A stretch of DNA of 64,000 bases from Liolophura sinensis (Eukaryota; Mollusca; Polyplacophora; Chitonida; Chitonidae), in the NCBI RefSeq assembly GCF_032854445.1, contig NC_088304.1:9745704-9809703 (forward strand), given 5' to 3'. Shown here in pieces: positions 21,251-33,900 of this stretch (position 1 is its first letter; the number at the start of each line of letters is the position of its first letter). Position numbers and translations under genes: made by a program. A model generated the notes under the pieces. It saw only the letters and a list, made by a program, of their open reading frames with translations, did not search any database and was not told the origin of the DNA.

Positions 21251-24200
21251 TCGTTTTCACCATTAGGCACCCTTTCAGTAGCTATTTAATATGGTTGCTA
21301 GGCAACGCGCTTGTCTTCAAGAGTACATGTATGACATTATATAAATGCAGATCAGCGGAAAGGGCTGCTCTTATTTAGCCACCTCTCCCCCTCTTGAGTC
21401 CCGCTCCACATGAGAGCGTGCACCACCCTCTTATGCCGCTTTAGCAGATGACCTTTGACCTATTATAATTAAACGGGTTAGCAGCATAACTGAACCGTTA
21501 CTGCGTCTCACTCTTATATTCTATTTGTTATGATAGACAAAGTATGTAATGATAGTGGTTGTAAATTAGAAAAGTTTGCATTAAGATGAGATTTTTTTTT
21601 CGTCCAGATTCTGGACAGTGCTGGAATTCTGTAGCTCATGAACACTTGTCAGAAATGTGACTGAGTTAATCAGATTTAGAAAGCACATCCCTGTAACATA
21701 TCTTGACTGGTAGGCACCATTCCTTGTATAGACTGTCTGACTCAGGTTCCTACAGGTATGTAAGGTAATAAAGTGGTTCTGAAATAAGCCGGTAAAAAGT
21801 AAATGAAGATTAGATATATTGCTTCAACAATATACACCTCTGAGCAGTTTTACTCACCTGTTGCAGAGGCTGGCAGATAACATGAAAAGATAAGTTAAGA
21901 ACAGTGCATGATATTATGAAAATTATCCCAGATAATAAGTTGAAGCTTTGTAATATGATCAAACTGACCAAACAACAAAATCAGTGCTTTTGGCTTTTGG
22001 TACTTTGTGGAATTTTGTATTATCTTCAGTCTTGTTCAGGCAATAATTTCCTTTGTGTCTATGGCATTATAACCTGTAGGCAAGGGTAAAACAATAAGTG
22101 CCTGACACTCTGTGGTCTAGATATGCCATTTCTGATGTGTGCCAGCTTTAACCCTTTATTCCAGTTTTAGCCTGAATTTCCCTTGCACCAGTCCCTCTAC
22201 TCATCCCCTTAATCTCACCACAAACCATTTGCATCAGAGTGGATGTTTGTGTTGTAAATGAAGCAGTGTAAATCAGTGCACAGCTACTTTGCCTCTAGCA
22301 AGAAAACCATACATTTTTTTTTTATGTTTGACCTTTCAGGCAAAGTTGATCTCTTTGACATTTGACCTTGAATCTGAGTGCAATACAGGAAATTTAACTA
22401 ATCACACCACATGGTGCCCTCCTTCATCCTCAGTACACATTTCCTTCTGTTTCAAAATAGAATCTATTAATGTTGTAAACTAGTTTTCCGTAACACCCAG
22501 GTTTTTAGCAGATCACCTTTTGTACATATTGACAAATCACACATAGCCTTGTGATGTTAATAATATTAAATGCTAAAAAAAAAATAGATATCAATGCTTT
22601 TGTTTTTTTATTATTATTGTTATTATTATTTCTTTGTTTAAGATGAATTTTAGGGGTTATATTTTTCACTCATCACACTATTCCAACATTTATTTACACA
22701 TGTTTTGATTTAAGGAGTGACGTTTTCCAATATCATGTAACCTTCTTTCGTTGTTGGTGTGACTATTATATCGTGTGAAAGCTCATCGCACTCTGATTAT
22801 GAAGAAAATGTGTGTCATTTCTTATATACCCTGTAAAGATTATGTGAGATTCAGTGCAGTGGTACAATGTAGTGATGTAGAACTTTTTATACAGTATTTA
22901 TGCATACTAAAGCAAACCACTGTATTTGAAGTGCTGGTCTAGAATATCAAGGGGCTAAACTCTAATTATAGGGTTATCTCCCTTAGGTGTTCATTAGTTG
23001 ATATGCGTTGCTTCCACAGAAAGATCACTGTGATGCTGCTTGTAGAATAAAGATGTCCAATAAGGTGCTAGTTTACTAAAATTTTGATGTAGATTTGTAA
23101 AGTGCCATGGCATTGGCTGCCAGACAGAAACAGAATTCCGATTATACAGCACGTGAGAAATATACATAATAATGCCGTTGTGGTTTTGGTCAGAGAGAAG
23201 TGGCTACTGTTTGTTTTGAACACCAATTTGTATATCAATGGAAGTAAACATAATCATTATCAGAGGTTTTGGAAATTATGAAAAAAATGATGAATATTTT
23301 GCCAAATTTGAATTTTTTAAAACTGCCTTAATTTAGGATCGGTATGTGTTCGTCTTGCACCTTTGATATATAAAGTCTAGTAAACAACACAGCTTATGAT
23401 GTGATATAACATATTTATTTCAGTTCAGAAGGAGCTCAAACACTCAACTATAAAAGGTCGTGGTTTTGAATGGATTGTAAATTAATATCCCCAGTGTAAT
23501 GTAGAAATCAGTTCTGATTTGTGAAAACATTGGATTGGAATGAAAAGCTATGGTTTTGGAACAAGGAAGAAGCAAACAGGAACACGAAGATTGTGTGTAA
23601 ATTAGTATGTGTCACTTGTATAACACTCTGTTCGTCATTATTATTTTTTGTTCAGATTTTTTGTTTATCTGTTTCACATTTTTTGTTTTTTGGGTAAAAT
23701 TTGAGAAACATAGACAGGATGCAGCTTAGCGTTCGGTTATAAGAGACTGTATAACTACATCAGGAGTTACTTCCCTTGTGTAAAATGAACACGTACCAGT
23801 ACTGACATGTTCAAATGGATTGATGATAAAAATCCTTGTTTGGTAGCAGCAGACATTTGTATTGTGAATTACATGTACCATACACAACCTGTCTAAGAAG
23901 AGTAAGGACGTGAAATGACTGCATGGTTATGCCAACTTTTTATGTCCCAAAATGGTATTGATTCCTCCTCAAGATGGAAGAGTTGTGAGTTTCAAGATTG
24001 TATAATCTGATCATTGGTGAACTTCCTACTTCTCAGTACACCCCAGATTCAACCACAGTTGCAGTTGACATTTCCAACGTACTGAATCGTTTATCTTATT
24101 ATCGGGGATATTTTACCTTTCACCAGTGATTTTTCTTGAATGTCAGCACTTTAATTGCATAATGTTTATTACACAGTTGTCTCACTTGAAAGCGGGGTGG

Positions 24201-26800
24201 GGGGGAGGATTTATGTTGCAATGCTGTCAGTCCCAATATGAGTGAAATGCTTGAAGGCTTCACAGTTTTAACCTGTTAAACTTATAAATACACATAATTC
24301 CTTTTTAATATAACAAACTACTTTATTTCATCCCACAAATATGTTTCAGCATATTGTTACATGCGCTAGATGTAAAAAACTACAATTTTGAATGCACATC
24401 ATTTTTCGGTGCAACTGCTGCAAAGAATTAAATTATTTGTCATTGTTCAATCATTGAAATGTTGTGACTGGAGGGGTAATCGCTGCCTCAGCAAGAGTTG
24501 TTTCCCTTTGAAGAGTTGTGTCCCTTTCAGGAATTATGTCACGATGAAGTGGAGAAAGGACCCTTCCTAATTAGCATTTGCCTGCTCAGAGTTGTAGTTA
24601 TCCATGAAAACCATTAGAAACCACGAGAGGGAAACCTCTAAATTTCTGTGACAAAATGAGTTGTGGGTTCTGAGGAGGTGTTAACATTCACTATTGTGAT
24701 ATAGTATGGTCATTCCCTCCTACAGGTCCATAGGGAGGCTGTGTGGACTACATTAGGTCCTGAACTTGAACATATTCAGATTCTGGTGCTTAACAGGCCA
24801 TTAAATGAACAGCATTTGTGAACACATTCTTGCTTACACTACAAAACTGTGTGGTAGATATATCATGCATTGTGCCGCCGTAAAGTGAGATATCAGTGTA
24901 TTGCGCTCAGATTTATTCTTCTGGAGAAGACTGAGGAAACTGTGCTATTTTGCTGGAAACCACTGGAAAGCCAACACTGGCATGTGTTTTTTTTTGTGTG
25001 TTTTTTTTTGGCAGTGTAAAGATGCATACTGTATTGTGATACATGATTGCTTTCTTGAACCATTAAAAGATCTGGGAGTTTAGGGAAAATATCTCTATAC
25101 TGAACAACATTTTAATGAGGACACGTCAAGCGCATAAGCAGCTTTACACCATTTTAGTGACATCAAGCATGCCTTGCCCAGCTCGTCAGAACGACATATT
25201 AAACTAGTAAGACTCCAGCACCACCTCAGTGTTTAAAAAACATGTTGCCTAAGCATTCAGCGCTGTCTTTTGTTTTTCTGGGATGAATAAAGTTTTGTTC
25301 TGTATTTGGACATTTTGGTGTATTTAGAGTGTGTGGATTTTGAATACTAATGTGAACGGATTTCTGCAGAGCATGACGTGAAATTTGTGTAGAACAAAAT
25401 CAAAGCCTGGGCTTTTATATTCTTGGTGATGATTAGAAGATTTCGTGGTAAAAACATCATTGTTTCCAGCTATTTATTGATCTCCACACTTTGAAATGCT
25501 GCAAGTGCTGTAATCTACTGGTACATATAAACAAAGATTTATGATTTTAATTTTTATTTTTGGGAAGACAACCTGCCAGAGGTTAAGGTTTTTAAGAAAA
25601 GACTTACGATTGAACTACTGTAAGGATTTAGACTCTCAGCGAAAAGATTTTATGTATTTGTAGATATGAATGAATTTCTTAGGAGTTGATGTAAAATTGT
25701 AGATATGGTGATAAGTGCTGTTCGCTATACCTGTAATTGGAAAAAAATGGATTTAAAAAAAACAGGTAGAAACTGTGTATTTGTACTACATCCAGACATG
25801 GGAGGAAAGTATCCTTTGTGATGCTTTCCAAACACAGTTTGAAACCATGGAAACGGGTAAACAAGTCTTGTTAATCTGTGACAAAGTGTCCAAAAATCTG
25901 CTTAGGCTAGACATAGATGTGGACATCAGTCATCAGTAAAAAAAAAATGGTTTTCACCACTGTGGAAGGTAGGAGTGTCTTAATTCCTTCTGGTTGAATT
26001 TTAAGAACTGATGTAAGTCACTATTTCTGTAAACTCAAGAAATGCAGGAACTTTCGTGTATGTTTCCTCCTTATGATTTATCGTATAAAAATAAAACCTC
26101 GACTTTTCTGATGTTTTATGAAACATTGCCCAGGGGTCGATTCCATGAGGCCATTTTGGAATGCTATTTAAACAATGCTCTCTTTTCAATGGTATAAAGC
26201 AATGAAAATTGATACTGCTTAGCAGTTTGGCTGAAAAAAGGAACTATATCAAAATTTGGGACCATAAATTGTTAAATATATTGCGTTTTAACTGGCGATA
26301 TAAATTGCTTTGTGGAATCGACCCTCAAACGCTGTAAGGTTGTATGTGGGGCATTTCTTTGTGTAGGCCTGAACAGTGTTTTTGTTGGAGATGGAAGCAA
26401 ATTGCATGAAAACTCAAAACTGATGGATGATTTTTATGGGTTTTCATGTAGGATAATGTTGGTGGTTTTTCTTGTACTTGTGTAATAAGCGTCTCCTCAA
26501 CACCAGATCAGGCTGTTCGTCTGTCTGTCTGTCCACAGCATTGTTTAATTGTCAGTCTGTATAATAAACTCCTCGTTCTACATCAGCCTTGTTCAAAAAC
26601 CTTTTGTGTTAGTGATTGTATACAGCACAGATTTGTAAATTATCTTCTCTTTTGCTTCTCTTTTTGTTTAGACATCACTCCAAGGGCTGTAGAAACTTGT
26701 CTTGTATCCCCGTAAAGTCACTTGTCTTCTCCCAATATGTTATGCGATATGTAGGCCATATCGTGGGAAAGTTATTTTGTCAAAGGTAGATGGCTTACCA
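21251..26800 (+). other. Probable long 3' UTR and flank of the PITP gene
   Basis: About 5.5 kb after the stop with no convincing ORF, no recognised SINE and no minisatellite, unlike every other stretch of similar size here. Candidate polyadenylation hexamers AATAAA lie at 23046-23051, 25286-25291 and 26563-26568. Vertebrate PITP transcripts also have long 3' UTRs. The end point is inferred. Confidence 0.5.
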
Positions 26801-27012
26801 CGCTGTAGTTTCCTACAGCCCTAACGGGGTATTGACAGATTTTCCTTTCACAAAAGGTGGCGCTAGTATGGCATAGGAATTGCACGTCACAAATCTTCTA
26901 TTGGGCGACACGAAACATGTGGCGTGCTGCTGTTTCATCAGTGATGTATTTGGTTTGCACACTATGACATTGCGCTGTTGAGGCAGCAGTGGAATGTTCA
27001 GTGTCACTGAAA
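26800..27012 (-). repeat. Dispersed repeat R1, copy 2
   Basis: Inverse orientation of 3283-3505; shares CTTTCACAAAAGGTGGCGC and ACTGAAATGA ends. Marks the first repeat after the long repeat-free stretch. Confidence 0.65.
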
Positions 27013-27289
27013 TGAGTTAATATGTCCCAATTTGAACTTCTCTCGGTATCCTATCACCATCACATAAGTAGAAAATTTTTCAGCATGGCATAAAAGAACA
27101 ATCAAGTTAAAAATAATTGGGTTCATCACGGTGTTCACTCCTACCATCAGCAGTTTGGTTCACGAAAAAAGCACTGAAGAATTAAAAGACCATCCAGCAC
27201 CAGGTTTTGATGAATCTCCTGATGTAAAGCCCCAGCCAAACCTGTGAAAGTTGGATTCACACACATGATCTCTTTGATCAAATGTTTGA

Positions 27290-28745
27290 CTGTGACACCT
27301 TAGCTTAATGAGACAGTGAGAGAGACAGTTTAGACTCTTTAGCTGGAGGAGTCAGTGGGAGTGATGCTTTAGCCAGTTGAGTCTGTGAGGGTGATGCTTT
27401 AGCCAGATGAGTCCGTGAGAGTGATGCTTTAGCCAGATGAGTCAGGTAAGGTGACTCTAGCTGGAGAAGTCAGTGGGAGTGATGCTTTAGCCAGTTGAGT
27501 CTGTGAGGGTGATGCTTTAGCCAGATGAGTCCGTGAGAGTGATGCTTTAGCCAGATGAGTCAGGTAAGGTGACTAGCTGGAGAAGTCAGTGGGAGTGATG
27601 CTTTAGCCAGTTGAGTCTGTGAGGGTGATGCTTTAGCCAGATGAGTCCGTGAGAGTGATGCTTTAGCCAGATGAGTCAGGTAAGGTGACTCTAGCTGGAG
27701 GAGTCAGTGGGAGTGATGCTTTAGCCAGTTGAGTCTGTGAGAGTGATGCTTTAGCCAGATGAGTCCGTGAGAGTGATGCTTTAGCCAGATGAGTCAGGTA
27801 AGGTGACTCTTTAGCTAGAGGAGTCAGTGGGAGTGATGCTTTAGCCAGATGAGTCTGTGAGAGTGATGCTTTAGCCAGGTGAGTCCATGAGAGTGATGCT
27901 TTAGCCAGATGAGTCAGGTAAGGTGACTCTTTAGCTGGAGGAGTCAGTGGGAGTGATGCTTTAGCCAGATGAGTCTGTGAGAGTGATGCTTTAGCCAGGT
28001 GAGTCCGTGAGAGTGATGCTTTAGCCAGATGAGTCAGGTAAGGTGACTCTTTAGCTGGAGGAGTCAGTGGGAGTGATGCTTTAGCCAGTTGTCTGTGAGA
28101 GTGATGCTTTAGCCAGATGAGTCCGTGAGAGTGATGCTTTAGCCAGATGAGTCAGGTAAAGTGACTCTTTGGCTGGAGGAGTCAGTGGGAGTGATGCTTT
28201 AGCCAGATGAGTCAGTGAGAGTGATGCTTTGGTCTCTGAAATCAGCTGGAATGCAGCTTTAGTCAGGTGAGTCAGAATGCCGCTTTATCCAGATGAGTGT
28301 CAATTAAGCAAAATAATTCAATGAGAGTGACGCTTGCATGAGCAAGATGAGTCAGTAGGAGTGACACTTTCAGTCTGAGCTGCAAGTGCAAGCTTTAGTC
28401 AGATGAGTCAGTAGGAGTGACGCTTAAGCCAAGAGAGTCAGTGAGAGAGATGCTTTAGCCAGATGAGTTAGTGGGAGAAACAGTTTAGCCAGATGAGCGA
28501 GTGAGAGTGACGTTTTGAACAGATGAGCGAGTGAGAGTGACGCTTTAGCCAAATTAGCCAGTGAGAGTGACGTTTTGAACAGATGAGCCAGTGAGAGTGA
28601 AGCTTTGGACAGATGAGCCAGTGAGAGTGATGCTTTGGACAGATGAGCCATTGAGAGTGACGCTTTGAACAGATGAGCCAGTGAGAGTGACGCTTTGGAC
28701 AGATGAGCCAGTGAGAGTGATGCTTTGGACAGATAAGTCAGAGGC
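27290..28745. repeat. 30-bp minisatellite with about 120-bp higher order
   Basis: Units such as GTGATGCTTTAGCCAGATGA plus GTCNGTGAGA. A four-unit block marked by GTCAGGTAAGGTGACT repeats seven times from 27443 to 28153 at 116-120 bp; the right part (28440-28740) uses a diverged unit with TTTGGACAGATGAGCC. Open minus-strand frames here are repeat artefacts. Confidence 0.92.
27438..28411. promoter_or_regulatory. Cluster of AP-1-like TGAGTCA heptamers
   Basis: I count eleven exact TGAGTCA sites (first at 27438-27444; others once per higher-order block, then near 28208, 28268, 28349 and 28403) within 1 kb, about 2-3 kb upstream of PRODH. Presence is seen; function is inference. Confidence 0.35.
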
Positions 28746-30239
28746 AGTAACCAGCAAAATGAACCCATGAGAGTCATTAGAATGCATTAAGCATACATTA
28801 GCATTTGAAATTACCAGGCAGGTCAATATTAGGAACAGTGTTACATTTTAACCAATTAAATTCACACAATATAAAGACATCTATTATTAATGAAGCATTT
28901 GATAAAGAAACACTTCAAACCTTGTGACAAAAACACTTGTTGTTTTTATTCATTTTCCTAATGAATATGATTCAATCAATTATAAATCCAATCAGATCTC
29001 GCATGTTCAAGGAAAGTTGGTTGTTGCAGATGAAAACAATACACAAAGTAATGATTACTACAGACATGCATTGATATGTAAATTAACAAGACACGGCAAA
29101 CACAATTATCCCGTTGTCAAGGAGCTTTGCTTATTAATAACTCCCTTTAATCCCCTAATCCTTTAATCTTGAAAAGACAGCTAACATACATTAATTTGAT
29201 ATTCAACATTAAAAACTGAACTAGCTTACAGAGGTGGTCATAATTGAATCAGTATTAAGATCAATCCTAGATTTTTACCTTGTGGTACAAATTGTATCAA
29301 TAAGGCATGTCTCAGCTGATTAAACTGGAGGTAGTTAATACAGCTGTTCTTAAAGGAGAGTGCTGAGTTCAAATCTTGTCCTTGTCCAATGTTTAACATT
29401 ATAAATTAAGTGGTTATTTTTTAAAAATTTGTTCAGGGTTTATTTCACTTCCAAACTGTCTAGATTATAAAAAAAAGTTGGGTGCTTTTGAATCTGTGCT
29501 ACAGGGAGACGAAAAAATATATGTCACCTAATTCTTCAACTTTTTTAACCACCTCTACAAGCAATATTTTGAAACATTCTGAGAGAACTATTGCGTGTAG
29601 AGAAAATACTTTGCACACTTATATAAAGCTTGCATCTTTAGTGACATGAAAAACAATAGTCATTTTCATAATAATTAGAATGAATAAGTTCCACTGAAAA
29701 AAGTGTTTTAGAAGTTCCAAAGGTTGAATATTTACAGTAGGCCTGTCAGTTGGACCATTGGTGAAAAAAATAGGGCTGTAACTTTCATATTATTATTGTT
29801 TAAATTACACTGTTGAGCAAAACATAGTACTACTTTTAATTCACTGGTAGGCCTACCAAAGACTGAGTATGACTGGGCCTGCCAATAGAAATCCTGAACA
29901 GAATTCCCAATAAACATATGCAATAATAGTAAGATATATACCGATAGTTAAGAACAAAAAAAATGACTGAATAAAATCATGATAAATTTATTGACTACTA
30001 TGTAACTCCATATTATATATACAACAACCGTAACCAGTTATTTAAAAATTTTCCAGTTTTCAATGGCAGTTCAGTGTGTAAAATTTTAGATGCAAATCGA
30101 CACCCTTTGCATTTCACCTCTATGATATAAGTAGGCCATTGGTTGTAACTCAGTGTATATGTACGGACACTGAGAAGTGTTACAACGCAGCAATAATGGT
30201 GTTTGCCGACGTAACATGTGCTTCTGTGTGGAGGCGTGT
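28746..30239. other. Intergenic stretch without a supported gene
   Basis: A/T-rich DNA holding one MITE-2 copy. An 80-codon frame at 28924-29166 has no recognisable domain and no codon-use support. Confidence 0.5.
29529..29733. mobile_element. MITE-2 copy
   Basis: TAATTCTTCAACTTTTTTAA at the left and TTCCAAAGGTTGAATATT at the right are imperfect inverses; the inside matches 7206-7367. Confidence 0.65.
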
Positions 30240-30600
30240 CCGAATGTGGCGTTTTGATTGGCTGACAGGCTGAAGGTCAGATTGACACCGCCATGCCGAA
30301 ACGGAAAAACATGTCGAGGAAAACAAACATCGTGAAAGCTGTCCTGTGGTGAAAAGGCGAAAATTTCTACCTCAGTTCATTACATTTGGGACGGCATTTC
30401 ACAAAGGCCATCTGCAACTGAACGTCACCTAAATATTTAGAATAGGACGTACATTTCGGAAAAGACTCAAGGATTCATAATTTTATGAATTGGGGTCGTT
30501 CAAGTACAAACAAACGGTACGTACAGTAGCTCAGTAAAACAAGATTGTGTTTGGCTTTCGGTATTTTGCTCTGATCGGAAACTGATTATTTTCCCCCGAC
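30240..30600 (+). promoter_or_regulatory. PRODH promoter / 5' UTR region
   Basis: Unique, locally GC-richer DNA before the PRODH start. It has an inverted CCAAT box (ATTGG at 30257-30261, context GATTGGCTG) and an AAGGTCA half-site near 30274-30280. No TATA box is obvious. The transcription start is not determinable from sequence, but the spacing suggests about 30290-30500. Confidence 0.4.
30293..30352 (+). other. Upstream ORF before PRODH
   Basis: ATG with 19 basic-rich codons (MPKRKNMSRKTNIVKAVLW) and TGA, 248 bp before the PRODH ATG. If transcribed it would be a uORF; the main start is chosen because it alone leads into the presequence and PRODH domain. Confidence 0.35.
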
Positions 30601-30987
30601 ATGATTCGGACAGCTTGGAGAGCTGTTTCAAGAGCCCCTGATTTCCACAAAAACATCGGTGCACTTAAAATCAAACATGTGAAATTAGTTCGCCGTGGTT
30701 GCAATGGGTCGCCTCACCGATCCAAGTCCACGGCTGCTGCGCCTCAAAAAAAGACCGATGACGAAATTTGTCCAGCGGAAAAATCAGTGAACTCCCAAGC
30801 CGGCCTGGAAACAACATTAAAAGGAACAGGAGGGCAAAGATTAGGCAACGATGGACATCCTTCCATTGATCTCACTTTTAACAACGCACATGAAGCTTTC
30901 AGAAGTAAATCCACTTTGGAGTTGATGAGAGCGTTGTTTGTGTTCAACCTGTGCTCTGTGAATTTCTTGGTGGAACGAAATAAAGAG
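30601..30987 (+). CDS. PRODH: PRODH exon 1 (start codon, targeting peptide)
   Basis: ATG at 30601 opens [20 protein letters not shown], a typical mitochondrial presequence. The exon ends ...LDLTFNN-like segment [20 protein letters not shown] and NFLVERNKE at donor GTAAGA in phase 0. The [20 protein letters not shown] stretch matches the start of the conserved PRODH domain. Confidence 0.93.
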
Positions 30988-33900
30988 GTAAGACTCCCAT
31001 GTATTTATAAACAGATTATATGGGTATAGAAAACAGTCATAATGTGTAGCGTATGTGTCAGTGGAATAAGACTCCACCAGCTGTGAGTTTACAAAATTAT
31101 ATGCATGTATATGTACATACAACTTAAGTTACAAGTATGTATTCTATAGATAAGCCTACATTATGCATGTATTTTGACATTTGTAATGTCAAAGCTATCA
31201 CAGTATCAGTATTAGACCATAAACATGGGTGTGATGAAATAAAAGTGAACCATTTTTAACTTATAACAGAACTCAAGGGATTGCCCAACATAAGTCACCA
31301 TTAAACTGAATATGGAAATCAGTTGTTAAATTATCCTGGGTTTATACCCTCTATGCTCAGACTCTATTAAATGACCCCTTATTATTTAGTGAAATTAAAG
31401 TTCCACACTTCTGATGTTTTCTAGGGATTCCCAGGATCAAACGTGCATTGGGTAATACCAAAGACTGTAAAAAAAATGGTACTTGTTGCTGCCTTGCTTG
31501 GCACTTAGCAGTAAGAGGTTAGAGCAAGGAAACAGGACAGGTTAGCATTGTGTCATATAAGGTGACTGAGTGGAGTGGTCACGTCTGGTGTCTTCACCTT
31601 GATACTTCAGTGGTGGCAGCACTTTGGCGGCACGGACTCGCCCTGCCACCAGAAGGCAGAGTACATACACACACCTATTGACTCCTCATCAACATAAATT
31701 GTTTAGTACGATGTAAAAACCGCAAGTATACATACATAGATATATTTTTTTTCAAACGACTCAAGCCAAAAATGTGGTCCATATATGCATAAATGTAAAA
31801 CAGACATACATTTGTACAGGATGGTACCAGGATAGTCATGCAAGGCTGTGTTTTTTAACACTTTCACAAAACTTTGTTAAGGCATTTTTTGTAACTGTTC
31901 ATGCTTTTTGGCACTGTAAGCTAAACAGAGTCCAGTGCCAAAAATATGGATTGGATTGTACAATTTTATGAAGGTGTATTTGAGTCTCTGTGTACACATT
32001 CTCAGAGCCTGTTTACAAGTACCAGTGCACATCAACCTTCAGTATGGTCACTCAAGGGTGACCAATGCCCCACTTGCTGGCCAAATGTCTGGAACCTTGA
32101 CTTGTAAAGCAGGATGTGACAGCTGAGTAGTATAACACCGCTAAACCATTCATGCATGATTGTACATGCTGTCAATTGTAGCGGAAACTTTATAAACTGT
32201 GATTTCAAAATTTCAAAGACACATCACATGTCACATTTAGTCCTGGACTCAGACTGGTGCCAGGATGCCGGTGGGCATGAATGAAAACAAAAGAACATTG
32301 TTAGAAGTATTTATATATGATATACATGGATAGGTATAGATGTATACATGTGTACTTTATTGTTTATACTATATCTGTAGTCTGTGTGAAGATATGCCAT
32401 ATGCCAGACTATGACAGTACACATGTACTTACGTAAACACAATCTGCTTGTTAACACACTGCTTGTAAAACAAAACTCTCTGATTGTGACGTGCTCATGG
32501 ACACAATGACAGTCAATTTTTCCTATTACTTTCCTGTGGGTGGTTAGAGGCTGTATTACAAAACGAATGATATGAGTAAAGTAAGAGACAAATAATCTGT
32601 AAAAAAATGGCAGCATGTTGTTTTTCTGTCCCAGAACCCTCATTCTAAATCAGTTTCTGAATACCCCATGAGAAATTTAAATAATGTTTTATTTCGTAAA
32701 ACTGCACTAAAATACGTGCAAGCCTGTAAATAAGTTCCTGGGAGGGACACTGTCAGGCATCAAATGTCACAAGCCTTGTCAGATACAAATTATGGTGAAT
32801 GACATGAAATTTCACCCAAATTATTGCACTTTTAGAGGTAAACATATGTGATAAAATGTCAGTGTTGGTGCAGAAAATTACATCTTTCCTCTAGGATATA
32901 CCAAACGGATCTCGAAATACTTTTCTAAGATCAAAAGAAACTCTCAGAATTACACAAAATGACCATTTTAGTCATGGGCAAAATTTTAAGTCCGTTAACA
33001 GTACGTGTAGTTGGTGACTGACAAACTTCATGTGTAATACTACACCCCTTGGATTGAATGGGGTTTGAAACTTGTCAAAAATGTTATTTGCAGGCCTGTA
33101 AATGCAGTACAGATCACTGAGCTATTGGCCAACAGCTACAGTTGGCTCAGTCGAGTGAAAGAAGATACATGAAGGCTGGTAAAAAAATCACACAATGTTT
33201 TTTTTTTTATCCAGGAACACTTGGTCTAAGCAAACCAGGATATTACCAGCCTGTTTTTTATTTGTTTTTTTTTTCTCTTTTTCAAAGCCCATGTTACTCT
33301 ATTATTTGCCCTAACCAACATATATGTGTAGAATTTCTGAGAAATGCCATCAGTGATGTTTGAGAGGGCTGTTTGGTGCATGTAGAGAATTTGAGCTTTC
33401 ACAGAATCCAGGGGTCAAAATGTTTGATATTTCAAGGTTTTCAGAGAAACAAGAATTGGGGTCAACCATCATTCAATATTTTTGTCTTAGACATTGTGGT
33501 AAAACATGAAAGTTGATGAAATAACAATCATTTATGTACATGTATAAAAACATATATACATGTATTCGCAGGATACAAAGTCATTCTTGTAACAATATGA
33601 GTGAATGACTGAACAGTTTGTCCCCTGGAATCCGTTTCACCAATGGTGAATATATGTCTACACTCTTGTACATTTATCATGAATAAAATACTTTCAGGGA
33701 GCATAATTGTGTAGTGTGAATACTAGGAATAGCAGCTCCTTTCTTGTAATTATTTTTATGTAATTGACAGTATTAAAATGCTGTTGTATTTATACGCTTA
33801 TTTAAATTCTGCAAAATTTAGCCTTTATAGAGCTTTTTTTTTGTTTTTTTTTTCTAATTTGATCTTCCTGTATAATACCTGTAGATATATATACATAAAC

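Noticed and set aside
30744-31122. Minus-strand frames across PRODH exon 1
   Set aside because: Shadows of a well supported + strand coding exon.
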